Positions 50,806 to 59,955 of a stretch of DNA of 64,000 nucleotides are shown in pieces. A program made the translations under genes and the position numbers. Source of the stretch: Bradyrhizobium symbiodeficiens. GTDB lineage: Bacteria > Pseudomonadota > Alphaproteobacteria > Rhizobiales > Xanthobacteraceae. Location of the stretch: assembly GCF_002266465.3 (NCBI RefSeq), contig NZ_CP029427.2, positions 4,590,501 to 4,654,500 of the forward strand. Direction: 5' to 3'. Within the stretch, counting starts at the first letter, position 1; each line of letters opens with the position of its first letter. The notes under the pieces are model-generated. The model ran no database searches and had not been told where the DNA came from. It saw only the letters and a list, made by a program, of their open reading frames with translations.

Positions 50806-51348
50806 ATGCGCAAACTCTCAATGCTTGTCGTGCCGGGATTGGTCGCCATGTCGCTGGCGGCCGCGCCGGTGCTGTCCAGCGCCTATGCCGCCGGCAGTGA
50901 CGAGCCCTCGTCGCCGCCGAAGTCGGACTCCTCATCCAAGAAGGGCAAGAAGAAGAGCTCTTCCGTCAGCGATCCCAAATTCCTCGCCGCCTATCGCACA
51001 GCCTACACGGCGATCTACGACAACCACGACTACAGCGGCGCGATCGGTCAGTTGAAGTCCCTCAAGCGCGACGACGTCGCCGACGTCGCCAATTTGATCG
51101 GCTACTCCTATCGCAAGCTCGGCGACTACCAGTCGTCGAAGGTCTATTACGAGCTGGCGCTGAAGGACGATCCGAACCACGTCCGCACCTGGCAGTATTA
51201 CGGCCTCTGGCAGCTCGAGCAGGGCAACCGCGAACAGGCGCAGTATCATCTGAACAAGATCGCCTCGCTCGCCGGCACCGACAGCTCCGAGTATCGCTCG
51301 CTTGCCACGGCGCTCGACAAGCCGACCGGCGCGACGCTCGTCTACTGA
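50806..51348 (+). CDS. exported TPR protein
   Basis: A 180-residue protein. Signal peptide (LVAMSLAAAPVLSSAYA), a Ser/Lys-rich linker (about 30-52), then two or three tetratricopeptide repeats: DPKFLAAYRTAYTAIYDNHD, DDVADVANLIGYSYRKLGDY, DPNHVRTWQYYGLWQLEQGN. TPRs mediate protein contacts; target unknown. GGGAGAATTC precedes the ATG. Confidence 0.87.
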   Translation: MRKLSMLVVPGLVAMSLAAAPVLSSAYAAGSDEPSSPPKSDSSSKKGKKKSSSVSDPKFLAAYRTAYTAIYDNHDYSGAIGQLKSLKRDDVADVANLIGYSYRKLGDYQSSKVYYELALKDDPNHVRTWQYYGLWQLEQGNREQAQYHLNKIASLAGTDSSEYRSLATALDKPTGATLVY

Positions 51349-51368
51349 GAATCGCATCTTCAACCTCG

Positions 51369-51402
51369 CGAACGGGCACAACCTTTCGGTTGTGCCCGTT
51401 CG
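51369..51402 (+). terminator. rho-independent-type hairpin after the TPR gene
   Basis: CGAACGGGCACAACC and GGTTGTGCCCGTTCG form a perfect 15-bp stem with loop TTTC, followed by GCTTTCTC. Confidence 0.85.
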
Positions 51403-51452
51403 GCTTTCTCGGCTAGCCTCTCGCATCGATTTTCCCAGCAAATTGGTGTGCA

Positions 51453-52838
51453 ATGGACCCGTGGCTGCGATCCGCGATCGACTACATCGGCTCCTGGATC
51501 GAATTCCAACTGACGACGATCCAACAGCCAGGCGTCATCGTCGCCTTCGCCCATCGCGGCGAAATCGTCGCCGAGCATGCGTTCGGCCTCGCCAATCTCG
51601 ACACCGGCGAGAAGCTCACCCCGCGCCACCGCTTCCGCATCGCTTCTCATTCCAAGAGCTTCACCTCGGCCGGCATCATGAAGCTGCGCGAACAACGCAA
51701 GCTCCGGCTCGACGACACGATCGGCCAATATGTCGGCGGCCTCGATCCGCGCGTCGCCGAGACGACGCTCGCGCAGGTGCTGTCGCACAGCGCCGGGCTG
51801 ACGCGCGACGGCGCCGATTCCGGCCAGTTCATCGACCGCCGTCCCTATCTCGACGCCAAGGAGCTGCTCGCGGAATTGCAGCTGCAGACCGCGATCGAGC
51901 CCGGCATCCGCTTCAAATATTCCAATCACGGCTTCGGCCTGCTCGGCCTCGTCATCGAAGCCGTAACGAAAGAACCCTACCCGGCCTGGATCAAGCGCGA
52001 GATCATCGAGGCCGCCGGCCTGCGCGAGACCGCGCCGGATGCGCCGCTCCCCAAGGGCGCGCCGTTCGCGCGCGGCCACACGCGGCGGCTGCCGCTCGGC
52101 GTGCGCTGCGTGATCCCCGGCGACAATCCCACACAGGCGATGGCGTCAGCCACCGGCTTCGCCGCCACTGCCGCCGACACCGCGCGCTTCTTCGCGCAGC
52201 TTGCGCCCAATGCGAAGAAGAGCGTGCTCTCGGTCGCTAGCCGCCGCGAGATGACGCGGCATCACTGGCGCATCCCGCAAAGCTTCGAGGCCTATTACGG
52301 CCTGGGCGTCAACGCCGGCAAGACCGATGGCTGGGACTGGTTCGGCCATAGCGGCGGCTTCCAGGGCTACATCTCCCGGACCTGCGCCATTCCCGCTTGC
52401 GAGCTTACGATCAGCATCCTCAGCAACTCCATCGACGGTGGGGCGCCGTTCTGGATGGACGGCGCGATGCAGATCCTGCGCGTGTTCAAGACGCGCGGCG
52501 CGGCCGACCGCCGCCTGCGCGACTGGACCGGCCGCTGGTGGACGATCTGGGGCGCGACCGACCTCGTGCCCGCGGGCAACCGCGTGCTCGTCGCCAATCC
52601 GCAATTCATCAATCCGTTCATGGATGCCGCCGAGATCGAGGTCACCGGCCGCGACACCGGCAAGATCGCCTGGGCTGCCGGCTATTCCAGCCATGGCGAG
52701 CCCGTGCGCCGGATCCGCGACAAGCGCGGGAGGATCAGCGACATCTGGATCGCGGGCGCCAACGTCAAGCCTGCAGGCGTCGTCGCGAAAGAGATCGCCC
52801 GTCGGTACAAGCCACGCAAGCGCCGGCCTACTCCCTGA
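51453..52838 (+). CDS. serine hydrolase, beta-lactamase class C/penicillin-binding fold
   Basis: A 461-residue protein. The SxxK nucleophile is SHSK at residues 65-68, a YSN triad member lies in FKYSNHGFG, and HSGG in FGHSGGFQG corresponds to the third motif. No signal peptide is visible, so it may act in the cytoplasm. A C-terminal lipocalin-like extension of about 100 residues (from WTGRWWTIWGA) is present. It could be an esterase, amidase or D-aminopeptidase; substrate unknown. It overlaps the convergent peptidase gene by 11 bp. Confidence 0.9.
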   Translation: MDPWLRSAIDYIGSWIEFQLTTIQQPGVIVAFAHRGEIVAEHAFGLANLDTGEKLTPRHRFRIASHSKSFTSAGIMKLREQRKLRLDDTIGQYVGGLDPRVAETTLAQVLSHSAGLTRDGADSGQFIDRRPYLDAKELLAELQLQTAIEPGIRFKYSNHGFGLLGLVIEAVTKEPYPAWIKREIIEAAGLRETAPDAPLPKGAPFARGHTRRLPLGVRCVIPGDNPTQAMASATGFAATAADTARFFAQLAPNAKKSVLSVASRREMTRHHWRIPQSFEAYYGLGVNAGKTDGWDWFGHSGGFQGYISRTCAIPACELTISILSNSIDGGAPFWMDGAMQILRVFKTRGAADRRLRDWTGRWWTIWGATDLVPAGNRVLVANPQFINPFMDAAEIEVTGRDTGKIAWAAGYSSHGEPVRRIRDKRGRISDIWIAGANVKPAGVVAKEIARRYKPRKRRPTP

Positions 52839-54396
52839 TCAGCGCCTCGACCTCGCTGCGAAACGCCTGCCGCGAGCCGCCTTGCGAATAGAACATGTGG
52901 CCGCCGGGATAGACGACCAACTTCACGCGCTGGGTCGCGAAGGCCGGCATCTGATCGAGCACCCGCTTGGTGCCGAAATAGGGCGTCGCAAGGTCGAACA
53001 GGCCGTGCCCGACCAGCACGTTCAGCTTGGCATCGGTGGCGAGGATCTGGCGCAGATCGGACACCGATTGCGGCGGGTTGATGCCACGGCCGAAATCCCA
53101 GTGACCTTCCACGGCGCCGTTCAAGACTTCGTAGGAGCCGTCAGGCCGCCAGTTGAGCTTGCGCGTGAGCACGTCGACCGCTGCGCTGGTCAGCGGCGCC
53201 TGCAGCGCATCGCCCGAGGGGTCGCCGAAGCGCGAGCTGCTCGAATCCGGATAGGGATCGAAGCCGCGCACGGAGGCGTCGTAGCGTCCCGTGATCTTGC
53301 CGTTCTTGCGGTCGAATTCGCGGCGGAATTCGCCGACGTCGAAACGGCCGGCGAGCCTGCGGCTCACCGCCTGGTCGATGCCGGTCAGCGCGGCGACCTT
53401 GTCGGCGAGACGATTGGTCGCCTCCTTGTCCGCCTCGCCCTTGACGAGGTCGGTCAGGAATTCGCCGCGCGCGTAGGCCTCGACGTCGGCGAGATCGGCG
53501 CGCTTGACCGGTCCTTTGGCTTCGCGCGACACCGCCACATAGCTCGGCAGCGTCGCGACATATTGCAGGAGGCTGGTGCCGGTGAACTCGCGGAAATCCA
53601 ACAGCGGCGACACCAGGATCAGGCCCTTGACGCCGACGCCGTGCTGGATCTGCAACTGGCGCACGACCTTCGGTCCGCGAATGCCGCCATAGCTCTCGCC
53701 CGCGACGTATTTCGGCGAGGTCAGCCGGTCGTGCTTCTCGAGCCAGCGGCGGATCACCAGCGCGATGCTGTTGGCGTCGCCATCGACCGAATAGAACGAC
53801 TTGCGCGCCTCCTCGCCGCTCGCGATGAAGCGGCTGTAGCCGGTGCCGACGGGGTCGATGAAAACGAGATCGGTGAAATCGAGCCAGGTCTCCGCGTTCG
53901 GCTTCACCTCGGGCGAGGCTGACGGCGACAGCGCTTCGCCGTCGAGTGGCAGCCGCCACGGACCGGCAGCCCCGAACTGGAGCCACGCCGAGGACGCGCC
54001 GGGCCCGCCGTTGAACAGGAACGTGACCGGGCGTGTGGCCCGGTCGGCGCCGTCGAGCTGATAGGACGTGTAGGCGATGTCGGCCAGCGGCTCGCCCTTG
54101 CCGTCGAACACCCGGATGGAGCCGGCCGTCGCGGTGAAGTTGAGGCTGCGGCCGGGCAGATCCAGCGTCTGCTTCGTGGTTGAATCCGGCGGGAGACGGT
54201 GCGGCTCGGCCGCGGACGGCGAGGCCTGCGTCGCGCTTTGAGCGCTGCCTGCGCGCCCACCCTTCTGTGCCGCCGGTGATGCCGCCTCCGAACGCGGCTG
54301 CGGCGCATCTTCCGCGCGCGCAACGCTTGTGAGCGCGATCGCGGACACGGCCAGCACCAGCCCGGTTCGTCGCAGCCTCGGCAAGATCGTGAGCAT
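52828..54396 (-). CDS. S10 family serine carboxypeptidase, exported
   Basis: A 522-residue protein with signal peptide (about 1-28) and an Ala/Ser-rich linker. The nucleophile elbow AGESYGG, the oxyanion-type FLFNGGPGASSAW and the C-terminal VVYPGGHMFYSQGG with the catalytic His define family S10. The Asp of the triad lies in the VLVGHGLFDLATPYFG region. GGGAG precedes the ATG. Exported peptide breakdown is the likely role. Confidence 0.9.
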   Translation of the reverse strand: MLTILPRLRRTGLVLAVSAIALTSVARAEDAPQPRSEAASPAAQKGGRAGSAQSATQASPSAAEPHRLPPDSTTKQTLDLPGRSLNFTATAGSIRVFDGKGEPLADIAYTSYQLDGADRATRPVTFLFNGGPGASSAWLQFGAAGPWRLPLDGEALSPSASPEVKPNAETWLDFTDLVFIDPVGTGYSRFIASGEEARKSFYSVDGDANSIALVIRRWLEKHDRLTSPKYVAGESYGGIRGPKVVRQLQIQHGVGVKGLILVSPLLDFREFTGTSLLQYVATLPSYVAVSREAKGPVKRADLADVEAYARGEFLTDLVKGEADKEATNRLADKVAALTGIDQAVSRRLAGRFDVGEFRREFDRKNGKITGRYDASVRGFDPYPDSSSSRFGDPSGDALQAPLTSAAVDVLTRKLNWRPDGSYEVLNGAVEGHWDFGRGINPPQSVSDLRQILATDAKLNVLVGHGLFDLATPYFGTKRVLDQMPAFATQRVKLVVYPGGHMFYSQGGSRQAFRSEVEALIRE

Positions 54397-54637
54397 GATC
54401 GGTCTCCCTGCCCGACTGTCACAGCCGGCGCGCATCCAAGCTAGCGAGGAATTGCGACGGTTTGCGGGATCATCGGTCCGATGGCGCCGCCGGGGCTGGC
54501 TCAAATCAACCCGTTTTGTTCTCCGGGTCGACAATCAGCCGTTTGCCCTGAGACCCGGTCATCCTCGACAATGCAGGCCCGGGTGTATAGACGAGCCCGG
54601 CGGAACTTTCTCGAGCCAGCGGCCCTGCCCGGAAGCC

Positions 54638-55417
54638 ATGACCAAGCCAGCGCGCTACGACCGGATCGCCTTTGTCGCCAGCCCGAGCAGCGAGGCGCAG
54701 GCCGCCTTCGGCCAGCTCACCAGGGACTATGGCAATTGCGACCTAGAGGAGGCCGACATCGTGGTCGCGCTGGGCGGCGACGGGCTGATGCTCCAGACGC
54801 TGCACCAGAACATGCACACTGGAAAGCCGATCTACGGCATGCATCGCGGCACCGTCGGCTTCCTGATGAACGAATACTCGCCGCACGATCTGCGCGCGCG
54901 GCTCGAGACGGCGCATGAATCCGAGATCAATCCGCTCCTGATGCGCGCGACCGACATCAACGACCACGTCCACCTGCACCACGCCATCAACGAGGTCTAC
55001 CTGTTCCGGCAGACCTCGCAGGCCGCGCACCTCCGGATCCTGATCGACGAGCGCGAGCGCATGCCCGAGCTGATCGCCGACGGCATCATCGTGGCGACGC
55101 CGGCCGGCTCGACGGCCTACAATCTATCGGCGCAGGGCCCGATCCTGCCGATCAACGCCGCCCTTCTGGCGCTGACCCCGATCAGCGCCTTCCGCCCGCG
55201 GCGCTGGCGCGGCGCCCTGCTGCCCAACACCGCCTATGTCGTGATCGAGGTGCTGGAGGACGACAAGCGCCCTGTCGCGGCCGTCGCCGACCATGAGGAG
55301 GTACGCAGGGTCCGGCGCGTCGAGATCCTCTCCGACAAGAGCATCTCGATGCGCATGCTGTTCGACCCCGGCCATAGCCTGGAAGAGCGGATCCTGCGCG
55401 AGCAGTTCGGCTACTGA
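54638..55417 (+). CDS. nadK: NAD kinase
   Basis: A 259-residue enzyme making NADP from NAD. The GGDG motif is in IVVALGGDGLMLQTL; the NE-type motif is RGTVGFLMNEYS, and the ATPAGSTAYNLSAQGPI block is typical (Ala-Gln instead of Ala-Gly). The start gives MTKPARYDR after GGAAG. Cytoplasmic, essential. Confidence 0.94.
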   Translation: MTKPARYDRIAFVASPSSEAQAAFGQLTRDYGNCDLEEADIVVALGGDGLMLQTLHQNMHTGKPIYGMHRGTVGFLMNEYSPHDLRARLETAHESEINPLLMRATDINDHVHLHHAINEVYLFRQTSQAAHLRILIDERERMPELIADGIIVATPAGSTAYNLSAQGPILPINAALLALTPISAFRPRRWRGALLPNTAYVVIEVLEDDKRPVAAVADHEEVRRVRRVEILSDKSISMRMLFDPGHSLEERILREQFGY

Positions 55418-55516
55418 AGCCGCCTTCCCGCCAGCCGCCGCAGCTTCGGACGCAACGCTTCGTTAACCCCCGCCGCGATATGGTTAACGAAGGTTGACCG
55501 CTCTGGCCCAGGCGTC

Positions 55517-56062
55517 ATGTTCCGCATCGATTTCAACAAGCTGCGCTTCCTCATCTGCGACGACAATCCGCATATGCGCCGCATCCTGCGGACGCTGCTG
55601 CATTCGTTCGGGGCGCGCGAAGTCTACGAGGCCGAGGACGGTGCCACTGCGCTGGAAATGTACAGCCATTACGTGCCCGACATCGTCATCGCCGACTGGG
55701 CGATGCCGATCTTCGACGGCCTCGAACTGGCGCAGATGATCCGGCAGCCGGAATCCAAGGGCAATCCTTACGCGCCGATCATCATGCTGACCGGCCATTC
55801 CGAAAAGCGCCGAGTCACCGTGGCGCGCGATGCCGGCGTCACCGAATTCCTGGCCAAGCCGATCTCGGCCAAGGGGCTCTATCAGCGCATCCTCAACGTG
55901 GTCGCCAATCCCCGCCCCTTCATCAAGACCAAGACCTATTTCGGGCCGGACCGGCGCCGCAACACCAATTCCGCCTATATGGGTCCCGAGCGCCGCGTCG
56001 GCGAAAAGCACGAGGTGCTGCAGCAGCCCTCGCTGCTCGACAAGGCCCGCTCTTCCATCTAG
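55517..56062 (+). CDS. CheY-like response regulator with C-terminal tail
   Basis: A 181-residue protein. Receiver domain 1-130: acidic pair D15-D16, phosphoacceptor D60 in IVIADWAMP, Thr in IIMLTGHS and Lys in FLAKPIS. A 50-residue basic tail with FIKTKTYFGPDRRR follows in place of an output domain. It is followed after 28 bp by an Hpt-domain gene, so the two may form a phosphorelay. Confidence 0.9.
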   Translation: MFRIDFNKLRFLICDDNPHMRRILRTLLHSFGAREVYEAEDGATALEMYSHYVPDIVIADWAMPIFDGLELAQMIRQPESKGNPYAPIIMLTGHSEKRRVTVARDAGVTEFLAKPISAKGLYQRILNVVANPRPFIKTKTYFGPDRRRNTNSAYMGPERRVGEKHEVLQQPSLLDKARSSI

Positions 56063-56090
56063 CGCAACGTCTTCAGGCGAGGCAGGCATC

Positions 56091-56669
56091 ATGGCGAAGA
56101 ACAGCGCAAGGGACATCGAGGTCACGGCCTTCGCCACGCATCAGATCATCACGCAGCCGAACCCGCTGCGGAAGGTTCTGCGCCGGGTCGATGAAAAGGA
56201 CACGGACGATCCGGTCGCCCGCGCCGAACAGGCGCTCGCGAGCCTGTCAGGCGAGTTCAAGGAGTGGATGACGACCGAGGTCAACCGCCTGTCGGCCGCC
56301 TATGCCGCCATCCGCAACGACGGCTTCACCAAGGAGCGGCGCGACGAGCTGTTCCACGCCGCCCACGACATCAAGGGCGACGCCGTGACATTCGGCTATC
56401 CGGCCGCGGCGGGAATTGCAGAGAGCCTGTGCCGCGTCATCGAGCACGCGCCTGATCTCGAGAAGGTCCCGGCCGAACTGTTCACGCACCACATCAACGC
56501 CATCCTCGCTATCCTGCACGAGAATACCAGGCTCGACAGCATCAGTGTCTCCGCCGAGCTCAGCCGCCGCCTGCGCAAGGTCGCCGACGACTATCTCGCC
56601 CACGTCAACCGCGACCGCCCCGAGCATCTCGAGGTGATCCTGGCGCCGAGCATCGTGCCGGCGGAATAG
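56091..56669 (+). CDS. Hpt (histidine phosphotransfer) domain protein
   Basis: A 192-residue protein. The central helix bundle carries the phosphoacceptor His 92 in HDIKGDAVTFG, with a second family block VSAELSRRLRKVADDYL. The N-terminal 45 residues are charged and variable. It is co-oriented and close to the CheY-like gene, but no histidine kinase is nearby. It may be an orphan relay module working with a distant kinase. Confidence 0.88.
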   Translation: MAKNSARDIEVTAFATHQIITQPNPLRKVLRRVDEKDTDDPVARAEQALASLSGEFKEWMTTEVNRLSAAYAAIRNDGFTKERRDELFHAAHDIKGDAVTFGYPAAAGIAESLCRVIEHAPDLEKVPAELFTHHINAILAILHENTRLDSISVSAELSRRLRKVADDYLAHVNRDRPEHLEVILAPSIVPAE

Positions 56670-56739
56670 TCGGCCGCTCTCTCCTCGTCGTTACGAGAAC
56701 GGTGTCGAGAGGCCCGTCTCTATCACCACGATCAATCTC

Positions 56740-56837
56740 GTAGGGTAGGCAAAGCGAAGCGTGCCCACGATTCATTCCCGAATATACTGATAGGTGGTGG
56801 GCACGGCGCAAGAGCGCCGTTGATTTGCCCACCCTAC
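56740..56837. repeat. dispersed palindromic repeat, copy 2
   Basis: A second copy of the element at 1184-1274, sharing the GTAGGGT start, GGCAAAGCGAAGCGTGCCCA, GGTGGGCACGGCGC and the TTTGCCCACCCTAC end. The centre has diverged. It lies between convergent genes. Confidence 0.85.
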
Positions 56838-56846
56838 GGCAGCTCG

Positions 56847-58022
56847 TTACGCCGCGATCAGATCGTCATATTCCGCATCGATCGCATCATCCGCGACCAG
56901 CTCGTCGCAGAACAGCCGCGCCTCCTCGCGCGCGGATTCCGTGGCGAAGCGGCGCAGCAGGACCATCAGCGGTTCGGTGGCCCCGCGGTCGGTCTCGCAA
57001 TGGGTGAGCACGCGCTCGACCATGCGCCGGCGCAGCCGCACCGCGCCGTCGTCGCTGTCGACGAAGCCCTGCTCGTGGCACGCGTCGAGCGCGACCTGGA
57101 ACGCCGCGAATGTCGCCTCGGGCAGCCCGGCACGGCGGAGCACCGCGTGCAGGCTGTTGCCGCCGCGGTCGTGCAGCAGCGCGGAGACGCGCGCCAGCGG
57201 CAGGTCGGCTAGCTCGGCCAGCGCCGCGTCGAACAAATCGAGATTGCTGGACAGCAGCGCGCGCAGGATCAAGCCGGCGGTGAGCTGGCCGGTGACGCGC
57301 AAATGAAGCACCAGGCCCTGCATGTCCTCGCCGCGCGAGCGCGCCGCGATATTCATGGTGGAGCGGTCGCGTGCCTCGAGCGCGATGCGTTCGGCGCGGT
57401 CGGCGCTGAGCCAGTTTCGCGCCACGACGAATTGCGCCAGCGTCTCGGAGAGTTTGGCCACCAGCGCGGCGCGGGTTGCGGCCGGCAGATCGTCCAGCAC
57501 CAGCATCGCCTCTCGGATTGCAGCGAGATGGCCGTGACGCTCGACAATGCGGTGCCATGAGAACGGCGCGAGTTCCGCGTGAGGATTCTCGATCAGCTCC
57601 AGCGCCGCCGCCGCGCAGCCGACTTCGGCAATGGCGGCGCAGACCGAGACCGGCAGCGCGATACGGCGGGCAACCGCGCATTGCACCTCGTCATTGCCGG
57701 TCGCGACGATGTCGACGAGATCGGCATCGATCAGCAGCGGGGAATGTTCGAGCACGGGCAGCGCGACGGTCGGCTGGTCCGCCGACAGCGCCCGCACGAT
57801 CGAGGCCGGCGCATCCGTGCTGCGCGCAAAGGCCTCAGCCATCGCCTGCCGCACCAGCGGCGAGGGATCGTCGAGCTGCATCAGAAGCGCGCCTTCGGCG
57901 GCGATGCGGTCGTCATGGGAAAGATCTGAGATCAGCCAGGCCCGGGCCAACGCCCGTGTGGCCTCGGCCCGGTCGCCGGCAGGCGCCGTCCTGATCCAAT
58001 TGATGAACTGCCGAACAATCAT
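56847..58022 (-). CDS. DUF2336 domain protein (HEAT-like)
   Basis: A 391-residue, mostly alpha-helical protein. DUF2336-type features: SDLSHDDRIAAEGALLMQLD, the PSPLVRQAMAEAFA repeat unit and the RDRSTMNIAARSRG block. Members are common in Rhizobiales, often near CheY-like regulators as here, and may act as scaffold or repressor. GGAAGCAGC precedes the ATG. It is convergent with the Hpt gene. Confidence 0.8.
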   Translation of the reverse strand: MIVRQFINWIRTAPAGDRAEATRALARAWLISDLSHDDRIAAEGALLMQLDDPSPLVRQAMAEAFARSTDAPASIVRALSADQPTVALPVLEHSPLLIDADLVDIVATGNDEVQCAVARRIALPVSVCAAIAEVGCAAAALELIENPHAELAPFSWHRIVERHGHLAAIREAMLVLDDLPAATRAALVAKLSETLAQFVVARNWLSADRAERIALEARDRSTMNIAARSRGEDMQGLVLHLRVTGQLTAGLILRALLSSNLDLFDAALAELADLPLARVSALLHDRGGNSLHAVLRRAGLPEATFAAFQVALDACHEQGFVDSDDGAVRLRRRMVERVLTHCETDRGATEPLMVLLRRFATESAREEARLFCDELVADDAIDAEYDDLIAA

Positions 58023-58168
58023 GCTGCTTCCGGCTTACACAAACAAACGAAAATGGTGACGGCTCGTCACCTGCAACACAAAATAAACCACGACGCTTAA
58101 CAAAGCGTTCACCATAACTGGCTGGTTTTGTTGAGGATTTGTTAAGGGAACAAAGGGGCTTGGAAGCC

Positions 58169-58321
58169 GTGTCCCGGACGCGGCGCAGCGCTCCCGGCGA
58201 TGCAAAGCATCGTCCGGCGCGATGCGTCGCTGAGCTGGGACCCAGAATTTTCGAGAGGCGTTCGCGGCATGGGTCCTGGGTCTGCGCAGCAACGTTTCAG
58301 GCTGCAGCGCGTCCGGGACAC
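58169..58321. repeat. composite inverted repeat with GTGTCCCGGACGC ends
   Basis: Perfect 13-bp outer arms (58169-58181 and 58309-58321) enclose further internal complementarity such as CTGGGACCCAG and GGGTCCTGGGTC. It lies between convergent-facing minus genes and is a non-coding mobile-type element. Confidence 0.75.
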
Positions 58322-58332
58322 GAGAGCGAGTA

Positions 58333-59352
58333 TTAGCTCGAGAACGTGCCGCTGCGATCGCTGAACAGATCGAGCGGCTGCGGCGGACGCACATCCGGCG
58401 TCGCCGATGCAACCGACGTGAGCGAGGCGTTGTCGCCCCACAATTGCTGCACCGTGGTCGAGACCGGCTGCGTGGCATCGCCAGGCTGATAGATCGAACG
58501 AAACACCGGCGTGGTCGGGGCATTGTCCGCGACCGTCGTCGGTGATGTCGCGCTGACGGGTGTCACCGCGCGCGTGTTCGGGAAGGTCTGGAGGTAGGCG
58601 GCGTTGTCGATGACAGGCGCGGTGGGCTGCAAGCCGGTCGCGCTCGCAACCTCGGTGGTCGACGGCGTGCCGCCATACATCGCCATCGCGCTGCGGGTCG
58701 TTTTCGAATTGGCCGCGCTGGCATAGCGCGCGTCCAGCACCGAATAGACTTCGGAGACGCTACGGGCGCGGCCGTCCTTGGCGTAGAAGATCGAGCGGTT
58801 GGCGGAGGCCGCATTGGGAAACAGCCGCGCGCCGACGGCTTGCGGATTGTCCTCGGCATTGGCGATCAGTTTGGCGGCACCGCCGACGCCCATGAAATGC
58901 GCCATGTAGAGTTCGCTGTCGCTCGGCCTGCGTCCGAGCAGGCCCGTCAGCTTGAAGCTGTTCGACTGCGTCAGCGCCGCGGCCATGCTGGAGGCGGCCT
59001 CGGGATCGTCGCGCAGCTTCATGATCGACCGCTTCATCGCGGGATCGTCGACGGTGTAGCCGCCCGAGGTCGTCCTGGAGATCGCGTTGGCATAATTGCC
59101 ATAGCCCAGCTGGGGGCCCGCCTCCTTCACCGTGCCGAGCCAGGTCTGGTCGATGAACTGATAGAGCCCGTGCGCGGACGACGTGGTGGCGCCCGCCGCG
59201 GGATCGAAATCCGATTCCATCTTGGCGGTGGTCAGCATGTACTGGAAGCTGACGCCGGTGATGTTCGAGGCCTGCTTGATCGCACCGGCGACGCGCGCCC
59301 GCGACGGATCGAGAACCGCCGTCTGAGAGGCACTGGAATTGTCGACCGACAT
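58333..59352 (-). CDS. lytic transglycosylase domain protein
   Basis: A 339-residue protein. The SLT-like part lies near the N-terminus: TTAKMESDFDPAAGATTSSA then HGLYQFIDQTWLGTVK, with the catalytic Glu in KMESDF. The long C-terminal part is Thr/Pro/Ser-rich and disordered. No classical signal peptide is visible, so export may use another route such as flagellar secretion. Start at 59350-59352. Confidence 0.82.
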   Translation of the reverse strand: MSVDNSSASQTAVLDPSRARVAGAIKQASNITGVSFQYMLTTAKMESDFDPAAGATTSSAHGLYQFIDQTWLGTVKEAGPQLGYGNYANAISRTTSGGYTVDDPAMKRSIMKLRDDPEAASSMAAALTQSNSFKLTGLLGRRPSDSELYMAHFMGVGGAAKLIANAEDNPQAVGARLFPNAASANRSIFYAKDGRARSVSEVYSVLDARYASAANSKTTRSAMAMYGGTPSTTEVASATGLQPTAPVIDNAAYLQTFPNTRAVTPVSATSPTTVADNAPTTPVFRSIYQPGDATQPVSTTVQQLWGDNASLTSVASATPDVRPPQPLDLFSDRSGTFSS

Positions 59353-59504
59353 GATGAAGTGCCCGCCCCGCGCGGCGTTGAGCGGCGCCGTCAATTCGGA
59401 CGCCCTATCGTCTCACCGTGGGACAGGTATGGTTAATGCGGAGTTAATTCGGCCTTCTCGGCCATTCCTGGGCGCGCGTATCGCGAACCCGGAATGACGG
59501 AGGG

Positions 59505-59927
59505 CTACTTCTTATAGACGTCGCTGGGATCGAACAGCCGCTCGGCATCGGTGAAGACGAGCCTGGCTCCGCCGCCCTCGGCTTCGACCTTGCGATAGAA
59601 GCACGACCTTCGCCCGGTGTGGCAGGCCGCGCCGATCTGCTCGACGCGGATCCAGACGGCATCCTGGTCGCAATCGGTGCGGATCTCGACCACGCGCTGG
59701 GTCTGACCCGAGGTCTCACCTTTTCGCCACAAGGCATTGCGCGAACGGCTGAAGTACCAGGCTTCGCCGGTCGCGATCGTCTTGCGCAGCGCTTCGTCGT
59801 TCATGTGCGCGACCATGAGCACGTCACCGGTGGCGGCGTCGGTCGCGACCACCGTCACGAGACCGGCAGCATCGAACTTGGGGAGGAAGGCAAGACCCTC
59901 CTCGATCTCGTGGGAGTGAGCGGACAC
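59505..59927 (-). CDS. hisI: phosphoribosyl-AMP cyclohydrolase
   Basis: A 140-residue enzyme of histidine synthesis (third step). Key motifs: RTDCDQDAVWIRVEQIG with the Asp cluster for magnesium, and AACHTGRRSCFYRKV with zinc cysteines. GTG start after GAGGTCGCC. It lies 28 bp downstream of folE in the same direction. Confidence 0.95.
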   Translation of the reverse strand: MSAHSHEIEEGLAFLPKFDAAGLVTVVATDAATGDVLMVAHMNDEALRKTIATGEAWYFSRSRNALWRKGETSGQTQRVVEIRTDCDQDAVWIRVEQIGAACHTGRRSCFYRKVEAEGGGARLVFTDAERLFDPSDVYKK

Positions 59928-59955
59928 GGCGACCTCGCTTAAGACACTTGCGAGG

